64,000 bases of DNA. Source: Girardinichthys multiradiatus. Its lineage: Eukaryota; Chordata; Actinopteri; Cyprinodontiformes; Goodeidae. Location: contig NC_061798.1 in assembly GCF_021462225.1 (NCBI RefSeq), positions 19,738,820 through 19,802,819 of the forward strand, in the 5' to 3' direction. Below, one piece after another: positions 1 to 9,600 of the stretch (within the stretch, counting starts at the first letter, position 1; every line of letters begins with the position of its first letter). A model generated the notes under the pieces. It was not told the DNA's origin and searched no databases. It saw only the letters and a program-made list of their open reading frames with translations. A program made the translations under genes and the position numbers.

Positions 1-539
1 TCAGCTGTGTAAATGCATATCTCATCAAATTAAAAATGTGCTGAACATGTGCAAACAAGTTACCACATGCTGCATAAGCAATAAATAACATGTAAGTCAG
101 CCCAGCTCTCAAAATGTGCAAATTTTAACAATTTTACTTAAAACTTTGAGTAAAACTGAAAAAGGAAACGTGTCTGGAAAAGGGAAGATTTTTCATTTGC
201 ACATGCCAGAATGTTCACATTGTATTCTTAACACTTCCAGAATAAATTATTTATTGATCAAATGTTCCACTAGAAAACCAAGGTGGCTAAAACACAGAAT
301 TTTGTATATAAAAAATGTAGATAGTACCTTGCGAAATATTTACCCCTTGAAAATATTCACATTTTTATCACACAACAGCTAAAACACAAAGTAATGCAAA
401 TCTATGACGTACAAGAACAAGAAAACAAGGTTTTAACAAAACAACCACTCTGTCTTTTATTGTTGAGTGACAAGAAAGAAAACCATATTAAGTCATGCTT
501 GTCACAACGTAGGAAGTAAAACAGAGATGTGAATGGATT

Positions 540-960
540 TGCTTCAGACAGATGAAACCAAAATGGAACATTTTGCCTGATATGCAAAACTCTGTCTGGT
601 GGTTAGCTAATGCTGCACATCACCCTGACCACACCATTCTAGTGGTGAAACATTGTGGTGGCAGTATCATGCTGAGGGGATGCTTTTCTTCAGCAGAAAA
701 CAGGGAAGCTGGTCAGCGGGGAAAATGGATGGTGCTAAACACAGGGTGATCCTGGAAGTAAAGTTGTTAGGAGATTGACCCTAAACACACAGTCTACAAT
801 GGAACGGTTCAGATCAATGTATGTGTGAGAATATGTGTTAAAATGGCCAAGCCACAGTCCAGACCTAAATCAAGATGAGCTTGAGCAATTTGGCGAGGAC
901 CACACTATCCCCATAATAAAACATAGTAGTAGCAGCATGATTCTGTGGGTATATTTTTAT
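540..960 (+). pseudogene. Tc1-like transposase relic
   Basis: The read-through resembles the middle and C-terminal part of a Tc1 (DD34E-type) transposase: a 'DET K' type motif near 547, the 'KHGGGS IML G CFSS' stretch at about 645-690, a degraded QQDNDPKH region near 775-800, and the 'WPSHSPDLN' motif at about 840-875. Stops and frameshifts break it throughout. From about 898 the sequence appears to restart at the 'TIP..KH.SSSMILW' position, as if part of a second copy had been joined on. It lies in the mtap intron in the same orientation as the gene. It is a dead fragment and cannot be functional. Confidence 0.8.
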
Positions 961-1174
961 TTTATATTCCTATATTCTAGGCTTCAAATCCCTAATAAGA
1001 AACTATTAAAGTTAGGCTGGTTTCAACAAAAAAAAAAAAAAACACTTCGTATCCTCTGACTTAACTTATTTAAGATCACTTCTGTGTGTTAAATAAGAAA
1101 TAATTAGCATTTCTGATATTCAAATAACAAAACCTTTCTGTGTTTAATTTGAACATTTATGCAGAATTTACAAT

Positions 1175-1453
1175 GGGCTGCACAGTGGCACAGTTGGTAG
1201 CACTGTTGCAGCAAGAAGGTCCTAGGTTCGACTCCCGGGTCTTCCTGCATGGAGTTTTTCCTGCATGGATTCTCTCCAGCTTCCTCCCACAGTCCAAAGA
1301 CGTGTGTATGAGTGTGTGCTTGGTTGTTTGTGTGTTGCTCTGCGATGGACTGGCGACCTGTCCACGGTGAACCCCGCCTGTAGACTGCTGGAGATAGGCA
1401 CCAGCTTCCCCACGACCCACTACGGAAGAAGCGGTAGAAAATGACTGACTGAC
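1175..1453 (+). repeat. tRNA-derived SINE (HAmo-like teleost type)
   Basis: The head contains an A-box-like segment (about 1187-1200) and a B box GGTTCGACTCC at 1225-1235. The tRNA part is followed by the body typical of a very common teleost SINE: the 'cttcctcccacagtccaaag' segment (about 1280-1300), 'gactggcgacctgtcca' (about 1348), and a tail ending in 'gcggtagaaaatgactga'. Related copies lie at 61378-61733 and 18950-19100 on the other strand. It is embedded in the mtap intron. Confidence 0.85.
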
Positions 1454-1677
1454 ATTTATTTAAAATTGAGACTGAAGAAAAACTGAGAGAAATGGTTTAA
1501 AACTCAAGACCCTGTTTTGTGGTTATGGCACATACATACAAACACGTAACCCACAAACCAAAAGTGAAAAGAAAGAACATTGACAACATTGCATGGAATA
1601 ATGAAGACCTCTGACATGAATGGAGGAACAATATTCATCACCGCAATGCTGCTGCTTCCTGTTCTTCTTTTCTGTAG

Positions 1678-1800
1678 GTCTGCGTTGATAACGTCCTAAA
1701 GACGATGAAGGAGAACGCAAACAAAGCCAGCAGCATCCTGCTGACTGCCGTACCGCAGATCAGTCAGATGGACTGGACTCAGACCATGAAGAACTTAAAA
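1678..1800 (+). CDS. mtap: mtap, penultimate coding exon (S-methyl-5'-thioadenosine phosphorylase)
   Basis: This exon encodes 41 residues of the C-terminal part of MTAP, the trimeric cytosolic enzyme that phosphorolyses methylthioadenosine to adenine and methylthioribose-1-phosphate, salvaging by-products of polyamine synthesis. The translation begins [16 protein letters not shown], closely matching vertebrate MTAP, and ends ...WTQTMKNLK. It has an AG acceptor after a pyrimidine tract (ends 1677) and a GT donor at 1801; both boundaries are in phase 0. The residues matching Val233, Val236 and Leu237 of the human substrate pocket (numbering from memory) are all retained. It continues to the exon at 3198, and upstream exons are outside the window. 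The next gene, cdkn2a/b, is convergent, as in the conserved MTAP-CDKN2 pair. Confidence 0.95.
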
Positions 1801-3197
1801 GTAAGCTGGCAACAAATAGACATTCCATTTCACTCCAGTAAGATCTGGTGACAGGGCGGGCTTCCTGGAGCATCAATCCTAAAATTGCCTCCCATTTCTG
1901 TTTTTTTTGGTTCTGTTACTTTTTCAACAACTCTTAACGTGTCTTGAAAAAAAACAACCCAACCCAAATGAAGAACCACTGTTCTATGTTCCACCCTAAA
2001 GTAAAGACACACTCTGTATGATGCCATAAATTATTTACAGCCAATTACACGTCAGCAACAAAAAGGCAAATGTTAAAAAAAACAGAAGCTACACATTTTT
2101 TTTTTACTCTGAGAACATTATCTGCATGCATTTAGAGCAGGTTTTGAATATTCCTAAAGTAGTTTAAAACAGAGGTAGAATAATTGTTAAAACAACAGTG
2201 GATAATATTTCAAATTTTTTTTTTTCAGTTGTGTTCCAAATAAGTGTTTTATAAAAAGTGAGTAAAGTTAAAAATCCCTACAATTGTTTTATTTCCATAC
2301 ATGCAAATGCATTGAGAAAACAGTTTACTGTATTCAATACATGATCCAAACAAATCATCAGACATGTTACCACTCTACAGAAAGTTAGGAAAAATTTCTT
2401 GTATAAACTGGAAAATGCTTTAAGATTCAGTGTTAGTGGGAATGACTGAACTAATATGAGGAGTAATGAGAGCTGAGTGGAGTGAAGCCGGCCAAGAAAA
2501 GGGGCATAGATGTCTTCTAATTGTTACAGTATTCACAGGTAACTCGACCATTGATCACAACAGAGCTGATTATTGGCTGGATTTTTGTTATTTTGGTTAT
2601 TCTTTGATTTATTCGAATGGTAGTTTTCCATTTTCTTCGTTGGATTTCCGGTTTTGGTTTCCATCTTAAAGCAATTTGGAACCCTGTCATTTTCTTCTGT
2701 TTATATGTATTTCCCTTCCAAATCAATTTTTTAATCAGTTCTTCTGAGCAATGTCTGGAGCAGCTCAGATTTTCAGAGGTGGCGCCGTGGTCCTTGAATA
2801 GAGGCTGTCTGTTTAAATCCTGTTTACTGAATGAATACCCTCAATGATTGAACTCCATGCTGCTGGTTTTTTAAACACCTATCAGCAGCATGCATGTCAT
2901 GACTGCTGTGTATGTTGTTTTTCTATTACTCTACTACACCTACCACTAATTTATTTGTCACATAGAATGATCCTTTGGACCAAATACAGTGATTAATCTG
3001 GTCAGTGATGTTGGAATTCTGTTATTTTGAACACAATTTTATGTTCATTGTTTATCACATTTCCCTAACACTTGCTAAAGAAAACAACGGTTCAAAACCA
3101 TCACTCAGCAACTTCCATGGCACAGACTCTAGAATAAATTGAAATGAATGGATGAATTAATGAAAGCATAAAGGCTGTTATCTTCTTTTTGTTGCAG
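1801..3197 (+). other. mtap: mtap last intron
   Basis: This phase-0 intron of about 1.4 kb runs from the GT at 1801 to the TTTTTGTTGCAG acceptor ending at 3197. It is AT-rich with several A/T homopolymers (for example near 2095 and 2213). I recognise no repeat family or exon inside it. Confidence 0.85.
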
Positions 3198-3236
3198 TCC
3201 ATGGCACAGTCTTCAGTGATGCTACCAAAGCACTGA
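3198..3236 (+). CDS. mtap: mtap, last coding exon and stop
   Basis: Twelve codons plus TGA (3234-3236) encode SMAQSSVMLPKH, corresponding to the human C terminus NMAQFSVLLPRH. It follows a good acceptor in phase 0, directly in frame with the exon ending at 1800. The residue near the end that lines the neighbouring subunit's substrate pocket in the human trimer (Leu279, from memory) is Met here, a mild change. The exon is too short to be found by reading-frame length; the call rests on phase, acceptor and homology. Confidence 0.93.
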   Translation, partial: SMAQSSVMLPKH

Positions 3237-4125
3237 GTGGCAGTACAAAAATTGAAGAGGAAAAGAGGAAAAATACCAGACACCACAAGCACAGATTCCG
3301 CACAGACAACGGACCCTGAGTCTGTGGATTCCCAATCGGTGAATCACAAAAAAAGTGCCTCACAGGAATAGTGCACCGCTGTTTGTTTATCTGGAGTCTT
3401 AGGGCTCCGTGTCAGTTCAAAATTCACCTCGAAGCACCTCCTCATGCTGATTCACAGGTCACTTCTTTTCACCTTTTGGTAACTGCATTTAACAAGTCTT
3501 AAAAATGATGCTTGATATGTTGTAGACTGATATTTTTTTATATCTTATAAACCTTTCACCTTTCTGTATCTCCTGCCTTTCAACTGTCTGTCTCAGTTTA
3601 ACTTCTTCCAGATCGAAAGAGAAGCTGGAGTCTTTGCATATGCGTATATTGTATCAAAGTCTTAATCACAATATGCTAGTTAAAGAGTTTCATTTTCAAA
3701 CTCTAAATCCCCATTACATGCTTTTGGAAATTATATTTTATGATTTATGATTGTTTACTTTTATCCTCGGCTGTTATTTTACGTTTATATGACAATAGAT
3801 AGAACTTCAACACATTTCTAGTGTACTGAACTGACAAGAAACCATTATTACCTGTGTTTAAATACTTCCTCAGACATTTCAGCTCAAGATTCATCATCAT
3901 GTGTTTAAACTGTATGTTTACCTTGCACTCGTGTATTTTAGTATATCAAAATCAGCTAATATTTGTTTTCTGTCTGCATTCTCTGGCCTTGAATTGTCAA
4001 TGCACTGTATGTTGCACAATATCTTTCAGTCACTTGTATTTCCTCTTTTTTGATGATGAACAGCATCATGCATGAGCAAAAGAAGTTAAAAAAACAATAA
4101 AATATGGAAACAAATACTTAATGTT
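3237..4125 (+). other. mtap: mtap 3' UTR with poly(A) signal at 4096-4101
   Basis: This AT-rich untranslated sequence follows the mtap stop. The first canonical AATAAA hexamer in a plausible place is at 4096-4101, followed about 20-30 bases on by a T/G-rich stretch (4120-4145) suited to cleavage. That gives a 3' UTR of about 0.87 kb. The end point is inferred from the hexamer only. Confidence 0.6.
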
Positions 4126-4642
4126 TTGTAGGTTTTGTTACTTTTTGGTCCAAAAACTTTAGACACGATTAAATGAACTAACCAGCCTTGAATTGGCCCA
4201 GTTGATGCTGATTTGAGGGGATTAGTTTGGATTTATGAGCTAAACTTACAAACAGGTCATACAAGTTAGTGCAGTAAATTTTACCTGGATGGAAATCTAT
4301 TAACTAAACAAATTAACTTTTGGATTCATAAATACGCTAGGCTATTGATTGGTTTAACTCTAATCTGGAGCCTAATTAGCAAGAGTTTCAGCTATTATAC
4401 ATCGCAACTAATACAATTTGTTTTTAAATCAATAAGGAGGCGTAATCCATATGTTTCAAGCTTTAATTGTCATACATATCTTTACAGTGGTAAAACTTCC
4501 CACTGAAATTAAATGTATCACCAGGCATTTCTTCTTTTTTGGCTTATAAAGACGATAATCCAACTTCCAGACCATTTAAAGCATGTTAACCTTCACCTTT
4601 AAAGTGTTTAAAACACAAATCCGTGATATGACTTTCTTTTTT
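4126..4642. other. Gap between convergent mtap and cdkn2a/b
   Basis: About 0.5 kb separates the inferred ends of the two convergent transcripts. It is AT-rich, and I see no repeat family, gene or clear regulatory motif in it. Confidence 0.5.
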
Positions 4643-5051
4643 TTTATTAAAGTGCATACACTGTATAAAGAGAAAACGTGTCTCTATTCATTTCATAATA
4701 GTGCATAGTTTAAAAGAAATATCACGTGCAACAAGTCATTGGCTTCTTATTTAGCTAGACTGTTTACAAGTTTTAAAAATATTCATGAAACCAGGATTTC
4801 TACGAAATAGTCATGTTTCAGAAATAAATTCTACAGCATATTGTGTTTTAAATAAACTTTTCTAACACAAAAAGTCACAAGCAGATTTATAAAAGCAGCC
4901 CATTAAAAATGCTGTAGCCTTCTATATTATAAGCGATCTCGTTAAATAATAAATAAATAGAAAATAAGGCCCATTCCGGGCCTTATTTTGTGGTCCTCAA
5001 TCAGAAACCACGGAATTAAATATTAGGAAATACGAAAGCAGGCACATTTTT
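4643..5051 (-). other. cdkn2a/b: cdkn2a/b 3' UTR with candidate poly(A) signal
   Basis: On the - strand this follows the TGA at 5054-5052. A canonical AATAAA occurs at 4648-4643, giving a 3' UTR of about 0.4 kb. A perfect 12-bp inverted repeat with a 5-base loop lies at 4961-4989, about 65 bases after the stop, and would fold in the RNA. The UTR end is inferred. Confidence 0.5.
4961..4989. repeat. Perfect hairpin in the cdkn2a/b 3' UTR
   Basis: The arms at 4961-4972 (AAAATAAGGCCC) and 4978-4989 are exact reverse complements with a 5-base loop (4973-4977). It reads as a stem-loop in the cdkn2 transcript, with four G-C pairs next to the loop. There is no U-tract logic of a bacterial terminator here; it could be an RNA structure, or simply a fold-back mutation. 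Confidence 0.9.
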
Positions 5052-5303
5052 TCAAAGAGTCTTCAGGAAAGCAACAACATCCGTGTGGTCGTTCTGTCTG
5101 GCCAAGTCAACCGGGAGGCGGTTCGTATTGTCCCGGGCCTGCGGGTCGGCACCGGCTTCCACCAGCAGCCGCACCGAGCCCAGGAAGCCCGCCCGGGCCG
5201 CGTCGTGCAGCGGGGTTGCCCTTGTGCTTCTGTCCGCCACGTTTGGATCCGCTCCGTGCGTTAGTAAGAGCTGAGCCACCGGCGAGCTGCCCATCATCAT
5301 CAC
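5052..5303 (-). CDS. cdkn2a/b: cdkn2a/b (INK4 CDK inhibitor), exon 2
   Basis: This exon encodes residues 42-124 of an INK4 protein, which binds CDK4/CDK6, blocks cyclin D kinase activity and so holds RB active. It starts with GTG for Val42 straight after the AG acceptor (5305-5304), giving VMMMGSSPVAQLLLTHGADPN, the INK4 hallmark at this junction. It contains the rest of ankyrin repeat 2, repeat 3 with TPLHDAARAGFL (residues 71-82) and repeat 4 with RDNTNRLPVDLA, ending ...FLKTL. The HDAAR Asp and Arg, equivalent to human p16 Asp84 and Arg87, are present at 75 and 78. The three ATGs following the first codon are internal, not the start. The stop is TGA at 5054-5052. The splice is phase 0, at the same Gln/Val junction as human p16/p15. 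There is no long C-terminal tail as in human p16. Confidence 0.95.
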   Translation of the reverse strand: MMMMGSSPVAQLLLTHGADPNVADRSTRATPLHDAARAGFLGSVRLLVEAGADPQARDNTNRLPVDLARQNDHTDVVAFLKTL

Positions 5304-6433
5304 CTTCAGGAGAACAGAACCTTTAATGCGTCTATCATTTGATTTCTGGACAAGATTAAAAATAACCCAAAACGATTCTTCACTGAAAAGTTGAGTGAGT
5401 ATTGCTTAATTTTATAAATATCTGGACATATTCAAAAAATATATATATATATTTATTGATCTATATTTTTATTGATCTAACAAAATAAATCCCGTTTTAT
5501 TTATTACTTGCTCTCATTTATTAATCGCTGTCGCACAAGGAAAAACAGACCTGTTAGACCTGCGCTTTCAGTACAATGACTACACTGCAAACAATTTTCA
5601 GTTATTTCAACAGCAGAAACGTTGTATTGGAAACACGTCTTTACTGTTAAAGTAATGTACACTATGTCACTGTAGAGTTAGAATAAAAGCACCATGCTGT
5701 CATTAGTTCTGTAATTTATAATTCATTCACAGCACATTGGCAGCTATATATTTACAATTCATTCTACTAAAACTGTAAGGAATTTTTATTTAAATTACAG
5801 CCCATCTACACATGGAATTGGTCACTGTTCTTAATTTAAGTTTGTTTTCAATTTACTGACATTTTTAACTTCTTTAGAACACTTCTCTGTATAGATGCAC
5901 CAGGAGCTGATTTCTCTTACATTAAGCATGTATTGCTGGTTACACATCATTTTACCCCTCAAGTCTGTTTAAACACACTTTGATTTGACTAAAACTGTTC
6001 TACCGCAGGTAGTTAGGTATGTACTTTAGTTTAACACTAATTTGACAGTAAACTCTATAATACAAGAGCCAGGGGACATTTATTGCCAGTGAGTTACTAT
6101 TATGTTAACAGAAAACAATTTAAAGTGTATAACTAAAACTTGCCCCACAGGATGAGACCTATTGTTGGAATCTACTTTAAAAACAGCCTAAACAGTAAAA
6201 GAAATAATAAAACGTATCCTGCAGACTATATTTACATTATGAAAAGCTATATAAGTTGTGAACATATAGTTCATTTATTGATTGATTTAATGTCTGAACA
6301 ACTTTTAAATATATACACCCTTTCCAGTTTAACCACAATGTTGGAGTGAAACCGATTCTCGTCACAGCCTCTATAAAGTAAAATGTTATGGAGTCGTGCC
6401 GACTTCCAAAGGGTTTCGCTTTCGCTCAGATCG

Positions 6434-6524
<91 letters not shown>

Positions 6525-6734
6525 ATATACACACACACACAGATCCGTCTCTAGGTTTATTCTTCCCCTTGAATAAACAGCCTGTTTGGAAACCGTACCC
6601 TGTGGATTGCAGCGTTATATCTCTGCTGTTGATCCGCCTGTTTTTAAAGACATATTATTTAAGAGCGATCACTGTTTTGGTTTTGTTTGTTTTGGGGGGT
6701 TTTTTTTCCGACGATGCTGCAGCACAGCACTGAC
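5304..6734 (-). other. cdkn2a/b: cdkn2a/b intron 1
   Basis: This 1431-base intron runs from a GT donor (6734-6733, context CAG|gtcagt) to an AG acceptor (5305-5304). It is AT-rich with a long TA/TG/CA microsatellite at 6435-6541. I see no alternative first exon (such as one for ARF) and no recognisable mobile element. Confidence 0.85.
6435..6541. repeat. (AT)n-(GT)n-(TA)-(CA)n compound microsatellite
   Basis: About 72 bases of pure AT (6437-6508) run into GT repeats, then TATA, then CA repeats (to 6541). The GT and CA arms are reverse complements around a centre at 6526/6527, giving a 30-bp perfect palindrome attached to the self-complementary AT tract. It is in cdkn2a/b intron 1, about 190 bases from the exon 1 donor. 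Confidence 0.95.
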
Positions 6735-6857
6735 CTGTAGAGCTGTTCGTCCAAAACAATTCACCCCGTTAACCGGAGCTCCTTTCAGCAGCAGAGTCTC
6801 CACCTCGGCCGTGTGTCCCTTCGCTGCGGCTGTTGTCAGCTCATCCTCCACGGTCAT
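6735..6857 (-). CDS. cdkn2a/b: cdkn2a/b (INK4 CDK inhibitor), exon 1 with start codon
   Basis: This exon holds the first 41 codons of the INK4 protein, starting at ATG 6857-6855 with A at -3 (a good Kozak context). The translation begins MTVEDELTTAAAKGHTAEVE, the usual start of fish p15/p16-like proteins, and contains ankyrin repeat 1, ending FGRTALQ. It joins in phase 0 to Val42 in the exon ending at 5303, making a 124-residue protein, the normal length for a four-ankyrin INK4. Fish generally have one INK4 locus here rather than separate CDKN2A and CDKN2B and lack ARF; I see no second copy in the window. The gene is convergent with mtap. No lesion is visible, so it is probably functional. 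Confidence 0.95.
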
Positions 6858-7165
6858 TGTCAGCGAAAATATCCGTCACTGTCCTCCTCTGACAGGTACC
6901 CTGACGGCGATGCTTATTTGAGAAACAACCGTCCGTCCAGATATACTCAGAGCTTTTAAATGGAGGGTTCTAGGGTTTAGTCCGAGCCCGTCCTCTTCTT
7001 TGGTGTTTCTTCTTGAACTCCAGCAACCCCTGCGTTCGGTAAGTAGGCTTGTCCACCGGCTTTTGGACGGTGGTGCGTGTCCGGGCTTGTCTTGTTTTTA
7101 ATGAATGGGTGGCGTCATCATCTACTGCTGCAGTGGTGCGGTGCGGTGCCGCGCATGCGCTGAGG
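6858..7165 (-). promoter_or_regulatory. cdkn2a/b: cdkn2a/b promoter and 5' UTR, CpG-rich
   Basis: The sequence just upstream of the cdkn2a/b start is GC- and CpG-richer than its surroundings, spreading from exon 1 to about 7165. On the - strand a TATA-like TTTAAAAG lies at about 6959-6952, about 100 bases before the ATG. A perfect GCGCATGCGC palindrome lies at 7151-7160. The transcription start is not visible; if the TATA-like box is used, it would be near 6925. Confidence 0.55.
7151..7160. promoter_or_regulatory. NRF1-type site GCGCATGCGC
   Basis: This exact 10-base palindrome is the consensus of the NRF1 transcription factor, usually found near CpG-rich promoters. It is about 295 bases upstream of the cdkn2a/b ATG. 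Binding is inferred from the motif only. Confidence 0.6.
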
Positions 7166-7199
7166 ACTGTGAGTGTGAGAATCCTTCCTCCGCAGCAAT

Positions 7200-7700
7200 G
7201 CGAAACTTTTTTAAACCCATTGTAGTTGCTGCCTGATGAATACAAGTATATTTAGATGATGCACTCAGCTTAAAAGAAAAAAACAATCACAAAAGTGGCA
7301 TCCAAAATAAGCAAGAAAAAAAAAAATAAACCCAAAATTGAGGAAGGCAGTTCTACAGCAGGGCATGAGAAGGTTGAAATGACAGCAAATCGTTGCGTGC
7401 GAAAATGCACACTAGGATTATTAAGAAACCAAGTGTTCCCTTTTCCTCTTAAAACCAAAAAGGTACCTCTCAACTAAAAACACTGAACTTTTTTGGTTTA
7501 TTGTTATTTCATTAATATATTGTTACAATTAGACAACAATGTGGTGACATTTATTTAAAAGTTAGAATGAACTTCCCAGATGTTTACAGCTGATTTATAG
7601 TAATTTCCAGCCTAATTTATCAGTTAGATCGCGTCTTCTCTGAATATACTTGAAATAGGATATTATATATAAAAATTGCCAGCTCCCGTTTGTACGTATA
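7200..7700. other. Unassigned AT-rich flank upstream of cdkn2a/b
   Basis: I see no exon, repeat family or promoter signal here apart from short A-runs (for example near 7315). It lies between the INK4 promoter and the LTR-like sequence that follows. Confidence 0.4.
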
Positions 7701-7708
7701 CTGATTCA

Positions 7709-8192
7709 TGTTGGACTGCAAGTCAGGGTTATGTCCGAGCTACCGCACCCTGTTGGCGGTCAGACGCCTCGGAGCCCCTTCGGTCCTTGGAACCCCAAAA
7801 ACGATCACTCACTCAATCTAAAGACTCTTAAAATGAACGACTCTCAACCAGTTTCTAACTTTAAGCTCTTTTAATCTAAATTAAGGCAGAGGAATGATTA
7901 CAGAGATCAGCGCTGAGGCTCCCGTCTCGGACCGTCGTCGTCTGTTAGAGGATGATGAAGAGCCTCGATAGAAGGTCACATGTAGTTTTATCTCGTACTT
8001 CAATGCAATGGATGTTCCCTCCCTCAGTGATTATCAGTAGACTATGTGTCACCATTGTGGTGTCTATCTGTTAGATTGTGTAGTAGCGGGTGTCCATACT
8101 TAATCTAAGTGTGCTATAGGTTTCTAATCAACCCAGTTATACCAGCTGCTCCACTATCTACCCCAGTGCCCCAGCTTCAGGTCATTTATGAC
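7709..8192 (-). mobile_element. Possible degenerate LTR or other retroelement fragment
   Basis: Read on the - strand, this block has an LTR-like make-up. A possible start TGTCATAAATG lies at about 8192, an AT-rich middle follows, and then a GC-richer end with 'cctcagcgctgatctctgtaat' type U5-like sequence and a terminal CCAACA near 7709. It differs from its AT-rich flanks in base composition. I could not find a target-site duplication, a primer binding site or a second copy in the window, so the ends and even the class are uncertain. Confidence 0.25.
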
Positions 8193-8829
8193 AAACCTTG
8201 GGCCATTTATCCTTGTACTGTATGTTTATGAGCATTCTTATCCTATTGTAACAGAAGGGAAACATTAGAACTTATATTTTATTTCACTATAGTATAAATG
8301 GGAAAAACAGCTATGAGGATATTATTAAAGGTTATTCCTAACAGTGAAATGCTACTGTGCTTTGAAATAACCAACACAGTATTTTCAAGTTGCAACTGCA
8401 TTTGTTTTTACTGTTTATTTTTAATTTTTTTATTATATCATTGTGCAACATACTATGTTAGCTTGTCAGGAGGATTTGCTTCTGAGTTGTTGCTAATTAT
8501 ATTTTACATTCTTAGACTTGTTAAAGTAAAGTTTAAAGCATTTCAATATCCATCTCTTCCCACTTTTCTCTTGGGGTAACAGATTTTTTCCATTTTTTGA
8601 TATTTTGTTAAACGTACATGTTGCAGATCATCAAATTCATTATTATCTGACAAAAGTAACATGAATAAAGCAAATTACAGCATTTTCTTTTTAAATGATG
8701 ATCTTGCTGGGAGTGCGGCCCTTGATGACAACAATGCTCCTCAAGAGTTTGCGATAGTCGGCAATGCATTTTTCAAATGACTGTGGAGGAACTGTGGCCC
8801 AGTCTCATATTCACAGGACTGTGTGCTGG

Positions 8830-8832
<3 letters not shown>

Positions 8833-8862
<30 letters not shown>
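8833..8862. repeat. (GT)15 microsatellite
   Basis: A pure GT dinucleotide tract. Confidence 0.95.
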
Positions 8863-8866
<4 letters not shown>

Positions 8867-9409
8867 TACCTCTTCTGATTGCAGGGTGTGACCGGCAGGA
8901 GCTTCCTCCCAGCTGAGGCTCATCAAGTCCAATCAGGAGGATGTTTTAGAGGAGCTGGTTCCCTGGAGCAGATGCCATATTGTTCTTACTCACTGAGTGG
9001 TAATCAGGCCTCCTATTGTTTGTTACTCATGCTTATGATTCCCAGCTTACCTACTTGTTGTCCTCCTTCCAGGAACTCTTGTTCACCATTCACCTGTCTG
9101 TCCACCTTCCAGTGTTCCACCATCATCTTCTGACACAGATAAAAGTACCATCATCAGCCTGCACTGCTCACCATAACCTAGTAGCCCCAGCTTCTGTGGG
9201 TATACTCACCTCCCTCCTGGAACTTCACCATCTCCAAAAACAGCAAAAAATATTATCTCCTCATTATTTGTGGCAATTCAAAGGTGGACTTGTTTGTTTA
9301 CTTCAAATCCTTGTCCTGCTGCACAACCCATGTGGAAGTCACAAATTGATTAACTTAAAGTCAAACACAACTACTCCAAATAGTTGAAGGTCATACAAAC
9401 ACAGGTTAC

Positions 9410-9600
9410 TATAACATGAATGTAGCCTGCCTACTTGGATGCTGGATTGAATCTGGTGTTAATAAAGTTAATCACGCATTTAGGATACTGTCTTGAAATA
9501 TCATTTTTGTAGAGCAAAACTGCTCTGGTGCATGTAGGCAACCATTTGCTCTGTGTGGTATGCCTGAAACGCCACAACCTGGGATCCTTCAGGATTTTCT
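9410..9600 (+). repeat. Dispersed repeat segment shared with 31920-32110
   Basis: About 190 bases align, in the same orientation and over the whole length, with 31920-32110. Shared landmarks include 'acaggttacta' at the start, 'ctggtgcatgtaggc / ctggcacatgtagac' in the middle and 'gtggtatgc.tgaaa' near the end. This copy adjoins Tc1 relic sequence and may be part of that family's 3' region. Confidence 0.7.

Larger units (their letters stand above)
1..1677 (+). other. mtap: mtap intron upstream of the penultimate exon (partial)
   Basis: This stretch precedes the exon at 1678 and ends in a pyrimidine-rich tract and AG acceptor (about 1655-1677), so it is the 3' part of an mtap intron whose other exons lie to the left of the window. 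It holds a Tc1 transposase relic (about 540-960) and a SINE (1175-1453), described separately. I see nothing else recognisable in 1-539; it is AT-rich and has no splice-bounded reading frame resembling an mtap exon. Confidence 0.75.

Noticed and set aside
1225..1235. tRNA gene (B-box match)
   Set aside because: The A and B boxes belong to a SINE head; no complete cloverleaf with acceptor pairing is present. The same holds for the B boxes at 19035, 32522, 42801, 52880 and 61675.
5083..5274. Possible ARF-like alternative-frame protein overlapping cdkn2a/b exon 2
   Set aside because: The open frame here is on the opposite (+) strand, so it cannot be an alternative reading of the INK4 mRNA as ARF is in mammals; no ARF-type first exon was seen and fish are known to lack ARF.
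6435..6541. Tyr/Ile repeat proteins encoded by the AT tract
   Set aside because: Translation of a dinucleotide microsatellite in an intron; not genes.
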